Assembly: GCF_900167435.1 (NCBI RefSeq)
Contig: NZ_FUWS01000002.1
Span: 517,534 to 581,533, forward strand
Origin: Marinactinospora thermotolerans DSM 45154
GTDB lineage: Bacteria > Actinomycetota > Actinomycetes > Streptosporangiales > Streptosporangiaceae
Length of the DNA stretch: 64,000 bases
Direction of reading: 5' to 3'
Each line of letters starts with the position of its first letter. Positions within the stretch are counted from its first letter, which is position 1. The translations under genes and the position numbers were made by a program. The notes below the pieces were generated by a model. That model was not told the origin of the DNA, did not search any database, and saw nothing but the letters and a program-made list of their open reading frames with translations. Below are positions 49,295-58,273 of this stretch, piece by piece.

Positions 49295-49630
49295 ACCGGG
49301 CGCGCTGAGATGGCCTGTGGCGGGCCGTTCCCGCTGGGAACGGCCGAGGAGAGGCCGAAGTAGCGGCGGGGCGGCCACGGCCCTTTGAGCGCCGCAGACG
49401 ATGACAGATCCGGTGCCCGGCAGGTCCGGGCACCCCGAATCACCAGCGCGATCGCACTGCCACGGGCATGATCCGGTCCAGCCGGGGAACCGCACGGGGC
49501 AGTGCGCCCGCGTGGGCCCGGCACGGTGCCGTCGCGAGACGCGCGATGGCACCGTGCGTCCCCCACAGGGGCTCCGTCACCTGCGGACGCCCACGAGAGC
49601 CGCTCACCCGGAGAACGAAGGAGAACGAAC
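49295..49630 (+). other. 336-bp pyrD-pyrF interval with two hairpins
   Basis: No gene is apparent. A 9-bp stem lies at 49412-49434 and a 16-bp stem with one G-U pair at 49521-49536 with 49542-49557, about 75 bp before pyrF. The second is strong enough to act as a terminator or attenuator within the pyr block. Confidence 0.6.
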
Positions 49631-50332
49631 GTGGTCGCGCCCATCGCCGTCGCCATCGACGCACCCGACATCGAGACCGCAGCCCGCTGGGCGTCGTCGG
49701 TCGCCCCGCACGTCAGTACGGTCAAGGTCGGCCTGGAGCTCTACCTGCGCTATGGGCCCGACGTCATCGCCTCCATGCGCGGCGCCAACAAGGTCGCGCT
49801 CTTCCTCGACCTGAAGTTGCACGACATCCCCGCCACGGTGGCCGGCGCCGCGCGCTCCGTCGCCCGGCTGCGCCCCTCGATCCTGACGGTCCACGCGGCG
49901 GGCGGGCGCGACATGATCCGCGCGGCCGTCGAGGCCGCCCCCGAGACCAGGATCGCCGCCGTGACCGTCTTGACCTCGCTGGAGGACGCCGCGTTGGAGG
50001 AGATCGGGCTGCGGGGCCCGGCCCACGACGCGGTCCGCCGCCTGGCCGTGCTGTCGGTGGAGGCGGGGGCGCGGGCGCTGGTGTGCTCGCCGCACGAGGT
50101 GTCCTCGCTGCGCGCGGAGGTCGGTCCGGACATCACGCTCATCACCCCCGGCGTCCGTCCTGCGGGGGCCGACAAGGGGGACCAGGCCCGCGTGGCGACG
50201 CCGGAGGAGGCGATCGCAGCGGGGGCCGATCTCTTGGTGATCGGTCGTCCGATCACCCGCGCCGCCGACCCCGGTGCGGCGGCGGCGACGATCGCCGCGG
50301 CACTGCGCAGGGCGTCGACGGCGTCGGCGTGA
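49631..50332 (+). CDS. pyrF: Orotidine-5'-phosphate decarboxylase
   Basis: A 233-residue OMP decarboxylase giving UMP. The catalytic Asp/Lys array is [24 protein letters not shown] and [12 protein letters not shown] open the barrel, [16 protein letters not shown] and [10 protein letters not shown] bind phosphate. It belongs to the shorter, PyrF group I-like form rather than the long mycobacterial type 2 enzyme. GTG at 49631 follows AAGGAG; an upstream in-frame reading covers the hairpin region. Confidence 0.95.
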   Translation: MVAPIAVAIDAPDIETAARWASSVAPHVSTVKVGLELYLRYGPDVIASMRGANKVALFLDLKLHDIPATVAGAARSVARLRPSILTVHAAGGRDMIRAAVEAAPETRIAAVTVLTSLEDAALEEIGLRGPAHDAVRRLAVLSVEAGARALVCSPHEVSSLRAEVGPDITLITPGVRPAGADKGDQARVATPEEAIAAGADLLVIGRPITRAADPGAAAATIAAALRRASTASA

Positions 50333-50343
50333 CCCTCGGTAGG

Positions 50344-50365
50344 CCCACTTACGGTCATAAGTGGG
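50344..50365 (+). terminator. Terminator after pyrF
   Basis: An 8-bp stem (50344-50351 with 50358-50365) with a 6-nt loop, 11 bp after the pyrF stop. The following interval to 50640 is relatively A+T-rich and should carry the mihF promoter; no gene is seen in it. Confidence 0.6.
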
Positions 50366-50640
50366 AGGGATAAAGGCCCAACCGAAATGTGGCCGAAATG
50401 GGCCGGAGTGGGAAAGGTCACGTCGGTTCCGGTCCTGGAAGGGGAAAGAGGGAGGCGGCTGCGCAAGAGGCCGGAATCCCGATTTTCATCACCTCTCCGC
50501 GATCGCCTGATAACGCAACGTAGTTAGTTGGACGAAATAGCGCTTGAAAAGCCACTTTGCGTTGCCGAACAGGCCCGGAACCTACTAACTTGCGCAGGCG
50601 TCCGCCCTCCGCAAACGAGAGAAAACCGAGGTGACCCGGC

Positions 50641-50961
50641 GTGGCCCTTCCTCCCCTCACTCCTGAACAGCGCGCCGCGGCTCTGGAAAAAGCCGCGAAG
50701 GCCAGAAAAGAGCGTGCGGAAGTCAAGAACCGTCTCAAGCACGGTGGCATCTCCCTGTCCGAGGTCCTCGCCGACGGGCAGACCGATGACGTCATCGGCA
50801 AGATGAAGGTCTCCGACTTGCTGCAGTCGCTCCCCGGCGTCGGCAAGGTCCGCGCCAAGCAGATCATGGAGCGCCTCAACATCGCCGAGTCCCGGCGTGT
50901 CCGTGGTCTCGGGGCCAACCAGCGCGCCGCGCTGGAGCGCGAGTTCGGCAGCGCCGAATAA
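50641..50961 (+). CDS. mihF: Actinobacterial integration host factor (mIHF)
   Basis: A 106-residue nucleoid protein that binds and bends DNA. It starts ALPPLTPEQRAAALEKAAKA, has a basic helix (RKERAEVKNRLKHG) and an H2TH-like DNA-binding module DLLQSLPGVGKVRAKQIMER. It is unrelated to HU/IHF of proteobacteria. The GTG start is set by GAGGTGACCCGGC upstream. The pyrF-mihF-gmk-rpoZ-coaBC-metK order is a hallmark of actinobacterial chromosomes. Confidence 0.97.
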   Translation: MALPPLTPEQRAAALEKAAKARKERAEVKNRLKHGGISLSEVLADGQTDDVIGKMKVSDLLQSLPGVGKVRAKQIMERLNIAESRRVRGLGANQRAALEREFGSAE

Positions 50962-50971
50962 CCGGACGGTC

Positions 50972-51008
50972 CCGAGCGGGAGATCCGGCACGTGGATGTC
51001 CCGCTCGG
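50972..51008 (+). terminator. Terminator after mihF
   Basis: A 10-bp stem (50972-50981 with 50999-51008) with a 17-nt loop; CGGT/ACCG outside it adds pairs across a small bulge. It begins 11 bp after the mihF stop. Confidence 0.65.
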
Positions 51009-51125
51009 TGACCGCAGGTCGCGAGCCCTAGGCTCCGGCCGACCGGACACCGATGCCGCGGTGTGACCTGGGGCGAGAGCGATCTTCCGATCGCGATCCC
51101 GCCCGGTCGCGCCGCGGCACGGTGG

Positions 51126-51275
51126 TATAAAAGACCCATGCCAACGGCCCGCTCGATGTGCCGGAACGGCTTTATGGGGCCGTCCGCGACGAGGTCGGGC
51201 GCACGGCACGCGCGTCGCCTTCGTCCACGCGGTGCCGGAGCACGAACAACCGTCGATCCGCTCGCGCGGGGTTGA
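51126..51275 (+). other. -10 box and possible leaderless small ORF before gmk
   Basis: In the 328-bp space 50962-51289 a TATAAA hexamer (51126-51131) ends 6 bp before an ATG at 51138, the spacing of a leaderless transcript. The frame runs 45 codons to 51275 ([20 protein letters not shown] then an Arg-rich part) and stops 14 bp before the gmk GTG. The composition is not convincingly protein-like; the segment may simply be the gmk leader. A -35 box is not evident. Confidence 0.3.
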
Positions 51276-51289
51276 GAGTTTGGAATCCA

Positions 51290-51886
51290 GTGCCTGTTGA
51301 GCCGCGGAACGACGCCAGCCCTACCAGCCCGTCGAAGAGGCTCATCGTCCTGTCGGGGCCGTCGGGAGTGGGCAAGAGCACGGTCGTCAAGGAGATCCGC
51401 CGACGCCACCCCGAGGTGTGGCTCTCGGTCTCGGTGACCACCCGCGCCCCTCGTCCGGGCGAGACCGACGGCGTCGAGTACCACTTCGTCTCCGACGAGG
51501 AGTTCGACCGCCTCGTGGCCGAAGGGCAGCTGTTGGAGTGGGCCGAGTTCTCGGGAAACCGCTACGGGACCCCGCGCCGTCCCGTCGTCGAACGGCTCGC
51601 CGGCGGCGATCCCGTGCTGCTGGAGATCGAGCTCCAGGGGGCGCGCCAGGTCCGCGAGAACATGCCCGACGCCTATCTCGTCTTCCTGGCCCCGCCCTCG
51701 TGGGACGAGCTGGTGCGCCGGCTGACCGGCCGCGGCACCGAATCGCCCGAGGTGATCCGCCGCCGCCTCGACACGGCCCGCGTCGAACTCGCGGCCGAGA
51801 AGGAGTTCGACACCACGCTCGTCAACACGTCCGTGCGCGACGTGTGCGATGAGCTGCTAGCGTTGATGTTCGCGCCGTCTGTGTGA
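51290..51886 (+). CDS. gmk: Guanylate kinase
   Basis: A 198-residue kinase converting GMP to GDP. P-loop [18 protein letters not shown]-binding [42 protein letters not shown] and the lid [17 protein letters not shown] are complete. GTG at 51290 follows TTGAGAG; the longer in-frame reading to 51158 adds an unconserved Arg/Ser-rich stretch. Confidence 0.95.
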   Translation: MPVEPRNDASPTSPSKRLIVLSGPSGVGKSTVVKEIRRRHPEVWLSVSVTTRAPRPGETDGVEYHFVSDEEFDRLVAEGQLLEWAEFSGNRYGTPRRPVVERLAGGDPVLLEIELQGARQVRENMPDAYLVFLAPPSWDELVRRLTGRGTESPEVIRRRLDTARVELAAEKEFDTTLVNTSVRDVCDELLALMFAPSV

Positions 51887-51996
51887 TAGGGGCGACCCGA
51901 CAGGGCGGCAGCCCAGGGGCGCTCTGCGACGGCCACCGCACGATCCACCCACGGCCCCGTCGACACGGGGCCGGTCGATATCCGGGAGTACGCAAC

Positions 51997-52263
51997 GTGG
52001 CTGGCACCCTGCCTGTCGCCGAAGGCATCACCAACCCGCCCATCGACGAGCTCCTGCAGGTCGTCGACAGCAAGTACAGCCTGGTCACCATGGCCTCCAA
52101 GCGCGCTCGGCAGATCAACGCCTACTACGCCCAGCTGGGCGAGGGCCTGCTCGAGTACGTCGGGCCGCTCGTCGAGACCCAGGTCCAGGAGAAGGCGCTG
52201 TCCATCGCCCTGCGCGAGGTCAAGGAGGGGCTGCTCAGCGCGGACCCCTACGAGGGCGTCTGA
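51997..52263 (+). CDS. rpoZ: RNA polymerase omega subunit
   Basis: An 88-residue omega chain aiding assembly of RNA polymerase around beta-prime. [20 protein letters not shown] and [20 protein letters not shown] are the conserved core, and [14 protein letters not shown] is the usual actinobacterial C terminus. GTG at 51997 has CGGGAG upstream. Confidence 0.96.
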   Translation: MAGTLPVAEGITNPPIDELLQVVDSKYSLVTMASKRARQINAYYAQLGEGLLEYVGPLVETQVQEKALSIALREVKEGLLSADPYEGV

Positions 52264-52320
52264 GACGGACCGTCCGGGGTCGCCCACCAGGGGCCGGGGC
52301 GGTTTCGTTAGGGTTCGACC

Positions 52321-53532
52321 GTGAGCACTGAACACCAGCCCGAAGTCGTCCTGGGAGTGGGCGCGGGCATCGCCGCCTACAAGGTCTGCGACCTGTTGCG
52401 GCGCTTCACCGAATCCGGGCACGGGGTCACCGTCGTGCCGACCGCCGAGGCGTTGCGTTTCGTCGGTGAGCCGACGTGGGCCGCGCTGTCCGGCCGTCCG
52501 GTCGCCACCGGTGTGTGGGACGGGGTCCACGAGGTCCCGCACGTACGCATCGGCCAGCGCGCCGATCTCGTCTTCGTCGCCCCCGCCACCGCCGACCTGC
52601 TCGCCAGGGCGGCCCACGGCCTGGCCGGCGACCTGCTCACCAATACGCTGCTCACCGCCCGCTGTCCGGTGGTGTTCGCTCCGGCGATGCACACCGAGAT
52701 GTGGGAGCACCCGGCCACACAGGCCAACGTCGCGACACTGCGATCGCGGGGCGCCATCGTCTTGGACCCGGCGGTGGGCCGGCTCACCGGCGCCGACACC
52801 GGCCGTGGCCGGCTGCCCGACCCCGCCGAGCTGTTCGCCGTGGGACGGCGCGTGCTCGCGCGCGGCGCCCTGTCCACCGATCTGGCCGGCCGGCGGGTGG
52901 TGATCTCGGCGGGGGGCACCCGCGAGCCCATCGACCCGGTCCGGTTCATCGGCAACCGTTCCTCGGGACGGCAGGGGTACGCGCTGGCGGCCACCGCGGT
53001 GGCCCGCGGCGCCCAGGTCACCCTCGTCTCGGCCAACGTGGAGCTGGCCGACCCCGCGGGGGTCGAGGTGCGCAGGGTCGGTTCCGCGTTGGAGCTGCGC
53101 GAGGCCGTTCTGGCCGAGGCGCCCGCGGCCGACGCCGTGGTGATGGCCGCGGCGGTCGCCGACTTCCGGCCCTCCAGTGAGGCCGGTGGGAAGATCAAGA
53201 AGACGGGGGCCGCACCCGCGCCGATCACCCTGGTCGAGAACCCTGACGTGCTCGCCGAGCTGGTGCGCGAGCGCGCGCGGGCTGACCAGGTCATCGTCGG
53301 GTTCGCGGCCGAGACCGACGACGTCTTGGAGAACGGGCGCGCCAAGCTCGCCCGCAAGGGCTGCGACCTGCTCGTGGTCAACCAGGTCGGTCGGGGCAGG
53401 GCCTTTGGGACCGTCGACAACCAGGCGGTCGTGCTCGGCCGCGACGGTACGAGCACCGAGATCCCGCGCGGTCCCAAGGAGGATCTGGCCGATCGGGTGT
53501 GGGATCTGGTGACGGAAAGGCTGTCCCGGTGA
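52321..53532 (+). CDS. coaBC: Phosphopantothenoylcysteine decarboxylase / synthetase
   Basis: A 403-residue bifunctional enzyme for two steps of CoA synthesis. The N-terminal flavoprotein CoaC has GVGAGIAAYKVCDL, the active histidine in EVPHVRIG and PAMHTEMW; the C-terminal CoaB has SAGGTREPIDPVRFIGNRSS, MAAAVADFRP and the KIKKTG motif for the acyl-cytidylate step. Actinobacteria use CTP in this step. The GTG lies 57 bp after rpoZ. Confidence 0.96.
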   Translation: MSTEHQPEVVLGVGAGIAAYKVCDLLRRFTESGHGVTVVPTAEALRFVGEPTWAALSGRPVATGVWDGVHEVPHVRIGQRADLVFVAPATADLLARAAHGLAGDLLTNTLLTARCPVVFAPAMHTEMWEHPATQANVATLRSRGAIVLDPAVGRLTGADTGRGRLPDPAELFAVGRRVLARGALSTDLAGRRVVISAGGTREPIDPVRFIGNRSSGRQGYALAATAVARGAQVTLVSANVELADPAGVEVRRVGSALELREAVLAEAPAADAVVMAAAVADFRPSSEAGGKIKKTGAAPAPITLVENPDVLAELVRERARADQVIVGFAAETDDVLENGRAKLARKGCDLLVVNQVGRGRAFGTVDNQAVVLGRDGTSTEIPRGPKEDLADRVWDLVTERLSR

Positions 53533-53555
53533 AAACCCACCGGTAAGGTCGTCAT

Positions 53556-53649
53556 TTGGTGGGATTCCATGGTGACATGCCATCGCCGGTGTCGTACTGT
53601 TGTGCGGATGCCGTGCGGGAAGGCGCCCTACTACAGTGGTTCCCACCAA
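53556..53649 (+). promoter_or_regulatory. Structured metK leader
   Basis: TTGGTGGGA (53556-53564) and TCCCACCAA (53641-53649) are perfectly complementary 9-mers enclosing 76 nt, which contains an ATGG..CCAT hairpin and GC-rich arms. This multi-branched shape sits 100 nt before metK. It does not fit SAM-I, SAM-II or SAM-IV by eye. It may be an unassigned regulatory RNA or chance. Confidence 0.35.
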
Positions 53650-53749
53650 TCGATCGCGTCGGCCGGAGACCTGCGGGCGGTAGCGTCCCTCGGGTACCGA
53701 TCGCCGCCGACAACTGTCAGCCAGCAGCCGCTGCAAGGAGTCCCTCAAC

Positions 53750-54943
53750 GTGTCCCGTCGCCTTTTCACCTCCGAGTCGGTCACCGAAGGCCACCCCGAC
53801 AAGATGGCCGACCAGATCAGTGACGCGATCCTCGACGCAATGCTCAAGGACGACCCGAAGAGCCGGGTCGCCGTCGAGACGCTGATCACCACCGGGCAGG
53901 TGCACGTCGCCGGTGAGGTCACCACCGAAACCTACGTCGACATTCCCAGCATCATCCGGGAGAAGATCCTCGAGATCGGCTACGACTCCTCCGCGAAGGG
54001 ATTCGACGGGGCCTCCTGCGGGGTCTCCGTCTCGATCGGCGCGCAGTCCCCCGACATCGCCCAGGGCGTGGACACCGCTTACGAGAAGCGCGAGAACCAG
54101 GACTCCGACGACCTCGACCTCCAGGGCGCGGGCGACCAGGGGCTGATGTTCGGTTACGCCAACCGCGAGACCCCCGAGCTCATGCCCCTGCCGATCAAGC
54201 TCGCCCACGCGCTGTCCCAGCGGCTGTCCGAGGTGCGCCGCGACGGCACCATCCCCTACCTGCGCCCTGACGGGAAGACCCAGGTCACGATCGAGTACGA
54301 CGGCGCCACCCCGGTCCGGCTGGACACCGTCGTGGTCTCCAGCCAGCACGCCTCGGACATCGACCTCGGCGAGCTGCTCACGCCCGACATCAAGGAGCAC
54401 GTGATCGCCCCGGTCGTGGCCAGCTACGGCCTCGAGACCGACGACTACCGCCTCCTGGTCAACCCGACCGGCCGCTTCGAGATCGGCGGCCCCATGGGAG
54501 ACGCCGGTCTGACCGGCCGCAAGATCATCGTCGACACCTACGGCGGCTACGCGCGCCACGGTGGCGGCGCCTTCTCCGGCAAGGACCCCTCCAAGGTCGA
54601 CCGTTCCGCGGCCTACGCCACGCGCTGGGTGGCCAAGAACGTCGTGGCCGCGGGGCTGGCCGAGCGCGCCGAGGTCCAGGTCGCCTACGCCATCGGCAAG
54701 GCGCACCCGGTCGGCGTCTTCCTGGAGACCTTCGGCACCGAGCAGGTCGCCCCCGAGCTGATCGAGAAGGCGGTCCTCGAGGTCTTCGACCTGCGTCCGG
54801 CCGCCATCATCCGCGACCTCGACCTGCTGCGCCCGATCTACTCCAAGACCGCCGCCTACGGTCACTTCGGCCGCGAGCTCCCGGAGTTCACCTGGGAGCG
54901 CACCGACCGGGCCGAGGCGCTGAAGAGCGCCGTCGGGGCCTGA
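53750..54943 (+). CDS. metK: S-adenosylmethionine synthetase
   Basis: A 397-residue MetK making SAM from methionine and ATP. It starts [32 protein letters not shown] is the hexapeptide-type ATP motif, [19 protein letters not shown] the second P-loop-like motif and [20 protein letters not shown] the C-terminal region. AAGGAG precedes the GTG. In many actinobacteria priA follows; here a convergent DUF418 gene does. Confidence 0.98.
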   Translation: MSRRLFTSESVTEGHPDKMADQISDAILDAMLKDDPKSRVAVETLITTGQVHVAGEVTTETYVDIPSIIREKILEIGYDSSAKGFDGASCGVSVSIGAQSPDIAQGVDTAYEKRENQDSDDLDLQGAGDQGLMFGYANRETPELMPLPIKLAHALSQRLSEVRRDGTIPYLRPDGKTQVTIEYDGATPVRLDTVVVSSQHASDIDLGELLTPDIKEHVIAPVVASYGLETDDYRLLVNPTGRFEIGGPMGDAGLTGRKIIVDTYGGYARHGGGAFSGKDPSKVDRSAAYATRWVAKNVVAAGLAERAEVQVAYAIGKAHPVGVFLETFGTEQVAPELIEKAVLEVFDLRPAAIIRDLDLLRPIYSKTAAYGHFGRELPEFTWERTDRAEALKSAVGA

Positions 54944-54968
54944 CCGCCTGCCCCGCACGCGACAACGC

Positions 54969-55008
54969 CGGGACGGGACCCGCGCGGTCATGCGCGGGTC
55001 CCGTCCCG
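54969..55008. terminator. Terminator between metK and the second DUF418 gene
   Basis: A perfect 17-bp stem (54969-54985 with 54992-55008) with a 6-nt loop lies 25 bp after metK and 17 bp past the end of the convergent gene. Confidence 0.88.
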
Positions 55009-55025
55009 TCTCGTCCATGGGCGCC

Positions 55026-56252
55026 TCAGGAGGCCGAGGGCAGGCGAGCCAGCGTCCATTTCTGCACGGCCTCCAGCGGCCCCTGCGAGAAACGGCGCAG
55101 CCACAGGGAAGCCGCCACGACCAGCAGCAGGCTGACCGCGGCCCACAGGCCCAGCACCCACCACGGCCCACTGCCGGCCATCCGCTCGGCCAGTCCCAGC
55201 CCGAAGCCGTAGCACAGCAGCATGCACGCCACGTTCTGCGCGACATAGCCCGACAGCGCCGTACGGCCCAGCGCCGACAGGCCGTGCGTGAGCGGCCCCG
55301 GACGCCGGACGCGGTCCATCACGACCCCCACCAGGCCGATGTAGCCGATCGCCAGTACCGGCGCGGCGACGTAGCGGTCGAGCAGGAAGAAGTCGGGCCC
55401 GGCCAACGTCGTCGCCAGGTTCAGCGGCAGGCCCGCGCCCACGCCCCAGACCAGCATGCGCGTCCGTATGCGCCGCCCGGAGGCGCCGGGATCGAACGCC
55501 CCGGCCCTGAACAGCCGCACCCCCACCAGGAACAGGCACACCATCAACGGCAGCGCCACCACCATCTCGGCGCGGAGCACGGCCACGTTGGCCAGCCGGA
55601 AGGCCACCAGGTCGAGGTAACCGCCCTGGGCGTAGAGCGCGACCACGGGATCCTCGACCGCGGAGGCGTCCCCGCCGCCGGGTTCGGAGCGGGCCGCGGC
55701 CACCAGCACCACGGTCAACGCGGTCATCGCGATGACGTGGAACGCCCCCGAGCCCCACAACGCGACCCGCTGGACCACGCGGGAGCGGGGGAGCAGCCAC
55801 GCGACGATCAGCGCGGTCACCGCGTACCCCATGAGCACGTCCCAGGCGAACACCAGGGTGAAGTGCACCGCCCCCTCGAACAGCAGGAACAGCGCCCGCC
55901 AGCGGTAGCGCCCGGGCCAACGGTCCCCTCGCCGGGCCGCCGAACGGAACTGGATCGCCAGGCCCACGCCGAACAGCACGGTCAGCAGGGCCAGGAACTT
56001 TCCGTTGGCGGCGAAGCGGAGCAGCACCTCGGCGATTCCGGAGAGCGAGGGGTCCGTCAGCAGCGAGTCCAACGGCACCAGTGGAGTGCCGGCCGCCAGC
56101 GGAGCGATGTCGCCGCCCGGGGCGGTGAAGATCCACACGTTCGTGCCGAGCGTGCCCAGGATCGCCACGCCACGTAACACGTCGAGCAGCGGCAGTCGCC
56201 GCGCCGCGGCCGGCCCCGCGGCTACTCCGGTCCGTGTGGTCGTGGTCTCCAT
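55026..56252 (-). CDS. DUF418-family membrane protein, copy 2
   Basis: A 408-residue protein with about ten membrane helices. It opens LPLLDVLRGVAILGTLGTNV and ends with the DUF418 C-terminal signature region WLRRFSQGPLEAVQKWTLAR, a better family match than copy 1. DUF418 (YeiB) proteins have no established role. It converges with metK and may have a promoter in 56253-56397. Confidence 0.88.
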   Translation of the reverse strand: METTTTRTGVAAGPAAARRLPLLDVLRGVAILGTLGTNVWIFTAPGGDIAPLAAGTPLVPLDSLLTDPSLSGIAEVLLRFAANGKFLALLTVLFGVGLAIQFRSAARRGDRWPGRYRWRALFLLFEGAVHFTLVFAWDVLMGYAVTALIVAWLLPRSRVVQRVALWGSGAFHVIAMTALTVVLVAAARSEPGGGDASAVEDPVVALYAQGGYLDLVAFRLANVAVLRAEMVVALPLMVCLFLVGVRLFRAGAFDPGASGRRIRTRMLVWGVGAGLPLNLATTLAGPDFFLLDRYVAAPVLAIGYIGLVGVVMDRVRRPGPLTHGLSALGRTALSGYVAQNVACMLLCYGFGLGLAERMAGSGPWWVLGLWAAVSLLLVVAASLWLRRFSQGPLEAVQKWTLARLPSAS

Positions 56253-56397
56253 CGTCAGCGTCCCTCCATCAGTCGGCCGCCCTTCCGGCCGGAACGCTTC
56301 CGATACTTCCGCCCGGGCGTCTCCCGCGCCTCCTGCCGAATGCCGAACCGGGATGCTGCTTTCGGAGGACTCTCAGGGACGGATCTCCCCCTGACAT

Positions 56398-56441
56398 GCC
56401 GGAGGCGGCGTCGCGGGATCCACCGCGACGCCGCCTCCGGC
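56398..56441 (-). terminator. Terminator after the F420-type reductase gene
   Basis: A perfect 19-bp stem (56398-56416 with 56423-56441) and 6-nt loop starts 5 bp beyond the stop of the leftward gene. It is the longest perfect stem in the window. Confidence 0.9.
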
Positions 56442-56446
56442 GGGCC

Positions 56447-56911
56447 TCAGATGCGAATGGTGGTGCTGCGCACGATCTCGAACACCGGATGGTTGGGTGC
56501 CGCCTCCACGAACTCGGTGTCGGAGGAGTCACGGCCCACCTCGAAGTAGGAACCGACCACCACGGCCCGGGGATGGGCGAGGTACTCGCGCAGTACCGGC
56601 GCCGCCCGTTCGGGTTCGACCTCGAGAACGCTGATCAGCTCGATCCAACCGCCCCGGCGCAGCGTCGCGATGCCCTCCTTGCGGAGGTTGCGGACCCAGC
56701 CCACGGGGCCGTAGGGAGCGACCAGGAAACGGCCGTTGGCGTTCTCCACGAGACTGATCGGCGTTGTACGCAGGAACCCGGACTTCGCGCCGCGGGTGGT
56801 GAGCAGGTGGGTCTCCCGTGGCGCGGCGCCGTACTTGACGAGACCGCCGATGAGGGCGTTCGCCGTGCGTCGCAGTCTGGTCATCTCAAATCGCCTGGTG
56901 CCGTTCGTCAT
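56447..56911 (-). CDS. Deazaflavin (F420)-dependent nitroreductase-family protein
   Basis: A 154-residue split-barrel protein of the Ddn/FDOR-A family. Typical segments are LLTTRGAKSGFLRTTPISLV, FLVAPYGPVGWVRNLRKEG and a C-terminal NHPVFEIV. The Ddn group reduces quinones or nitro compounds with F420H2. ATG at 56911 is shown; an internal ATG nine codons on is possible. It lies downstream of the acyl-CoA dehydrogenase operon on the same strand. Confidence 0.87.
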   Translation of the reverse strand: MTNGTRRFEMTRLRRTANALIGGLVKYGAAPRETHLLTTRGAKSGFLRTTPISLVENANGRFLVAPYGPVGWVRNLRKEGIATLRRGGWIELISVLEVEPERAAPVLREYLAHPRAVVVGSYFEVGRDSSDTEFVEAAPNHPVFEIVRSTTIRI

Positions 56912-57020
56912 CGCCTCTCCCTACGTCGCACTCCCCTCCATTCTGGGGGGCGCGACGATCACCTCGCGCGCACCCTCCATACCCGCCGGCCCGACGGCGA
57001 ACCCGCGGGGGCGAAGGGGC

Positions 57021-58211
57021 TCATCGGAACGCCGGGATACCCGTCACCGCCTGTCCCAGACTGAGCGCGTGCACCTCCTCGGTGCCCTCGTAGGTGGCCA
57101 CGGTCTCCAGGTTCAGCAGGTGCCGCAGCACCGGATACTCCAGGGTGATCCCGTTCGCGCCGTGGATCGACCGCGCGGCGCCGGCCACCCGTTGGGCCGC
57201 CGCGACGTTGGCAAACTTGCCGTAGCTGACCTGGGTGTGGTGGCAGGCGCCGGCGTCCTTGAGCCGGCCGATCTGGAGCGCAGTCAGGGCGGCGGAGTTG
57301 ACGTCCACGACCATGTCGGCGATCTTGCGCTGGGTGAGTTGGAAGGCCGCGATCGGACGGCCGAACTGCACCCTCGTGCCGGCGTACTCCAGCGCGGCCT
57401 CGTAGCAGGCGCGCGCCGCGCCGGCGACCCCCCACACGATCCCGTAACGGGCCTCGTTGAGGCACGACAACGGCGCGCCCAGACCGGCCGCACCGGGAAG
57501 CCGCGCCGACTCCGGCAGCCGCACTCCGTCGAGCACCAGTTCGGAGGTGATCGACGCGCGCAACGACAGCTTGCGGTGGATCACGTTGGCGCTGAAGCCG
57601 GGCGTTCCCGCGGGGACGAGGAACCCGCGGATCCCCTCTTCCGTCGTCGCCCAGACCACGGCGACATCGGCCACCGAGCCGTTGGTGATCCACATCTTCG
57701 TCCCGTCGAGGATCCAGTCGGAGCCGTCACGGCGGGCGCGGGTGCGCATCGATCCGGGGTCGCTGCCGGAGTCCGGTTCGGTCAGTCCGAAGCAGCCGAT
57801 CGCCTCGCCGGCCGCCATGCGCGGCAACCACTCCCGTTTCTGCTCCTCCGAGCCGTACCGGTGGATCGCGGTCATCGCCAGTGACCCCTGGACCGACACG
57901 AAGCTGCGCAGCCCCGAGTCCACCGCCTCCAGTTCACGACAGGCCAGCCCGTAGGCGACCGCGCTCGTCCCGGCGCACCCGTAGCCCTCCAGGTGCATGC
58001 CGAACACGCCGAGGTCGCCGAACGCCTTGGCCAGTCCGCGAGGGTCGGGGATCGTGCCGGCCTCGAACCAGTCGGCGACGTGGGGGAGGAGCTCCCGGGT
58101 CGCGAAGTCGCGGACCGTGTCGCGGATCGAGCCCTCCTCCGCGTCCAGCGACGTGTCAACGGCGAGGAAGTCCCGCGCGTCGGGGGCGGCGGGCTTGTGC
58201 TGGTCGCCCAT
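57021..58211 (-). CDS. Glutaryl-CoA dehydrogenase-like acyl-CoA dehydrogenase
   Basis: A 396-residue FAD enzyme. CFGLTEPDSGSDPGSM and MWITNGSVADVAVVWA bind FAD, LSLRASITSELVLDGVRLPE is characteristic of glutaryl-CoA dehydrogenases, LNEARYGIVWGVAGAA contains the substrate arginine, and the catalytic glutamate is in ATYEGTEEVH. The glutaryl-CoA type both dehydrogenates and decarboxylates. An upstream class III CoA-transferase would make the CoA ester, as SUGCT does for glutarate in humans. Substrate assignment is inference from family and context. Confidence 0.88.
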   Translation of the reverse strand: MGDQHKPAAPDARDFLAVDTSLDAEEGSIRDTVRDFATRELLPHVADWFEAGTIPDPRGLAKAFGDLGVFGMHLEGYGCAGTSAVAYGLACRELEAVDSGLRSFVSVQGSLAMTAIHRYGSEEQKREWLPRMAAGEAIGCFGLTEPDSGSDPGSMRTRARRDGSDWILDGTKMWITNGSVADVAVVWATTEEGIRGFLVPAGTPGFSANVIHRKLSLRASITSELVLDGVRLPESARLPGAAGLGAPLSCLNEARYGIVWGVAGAARACYEAALEYAGTRVQFGRPIAAFQLTQRKIADMVVDVNSAALTALQIGRLKDAGACHHTQVSYGKFANVAAAQRVAGAARSIHGANGITLEYPVLRHLLNLETVATYEGTEEVHALSLGQAVTGIPAFR

Positions 58212-58273
58212 GATGGGTCCTTTCGGTTGTGGTGTGGATGTCCAGGGAACCGAGCGTGCTGGCGGGCGGATCG

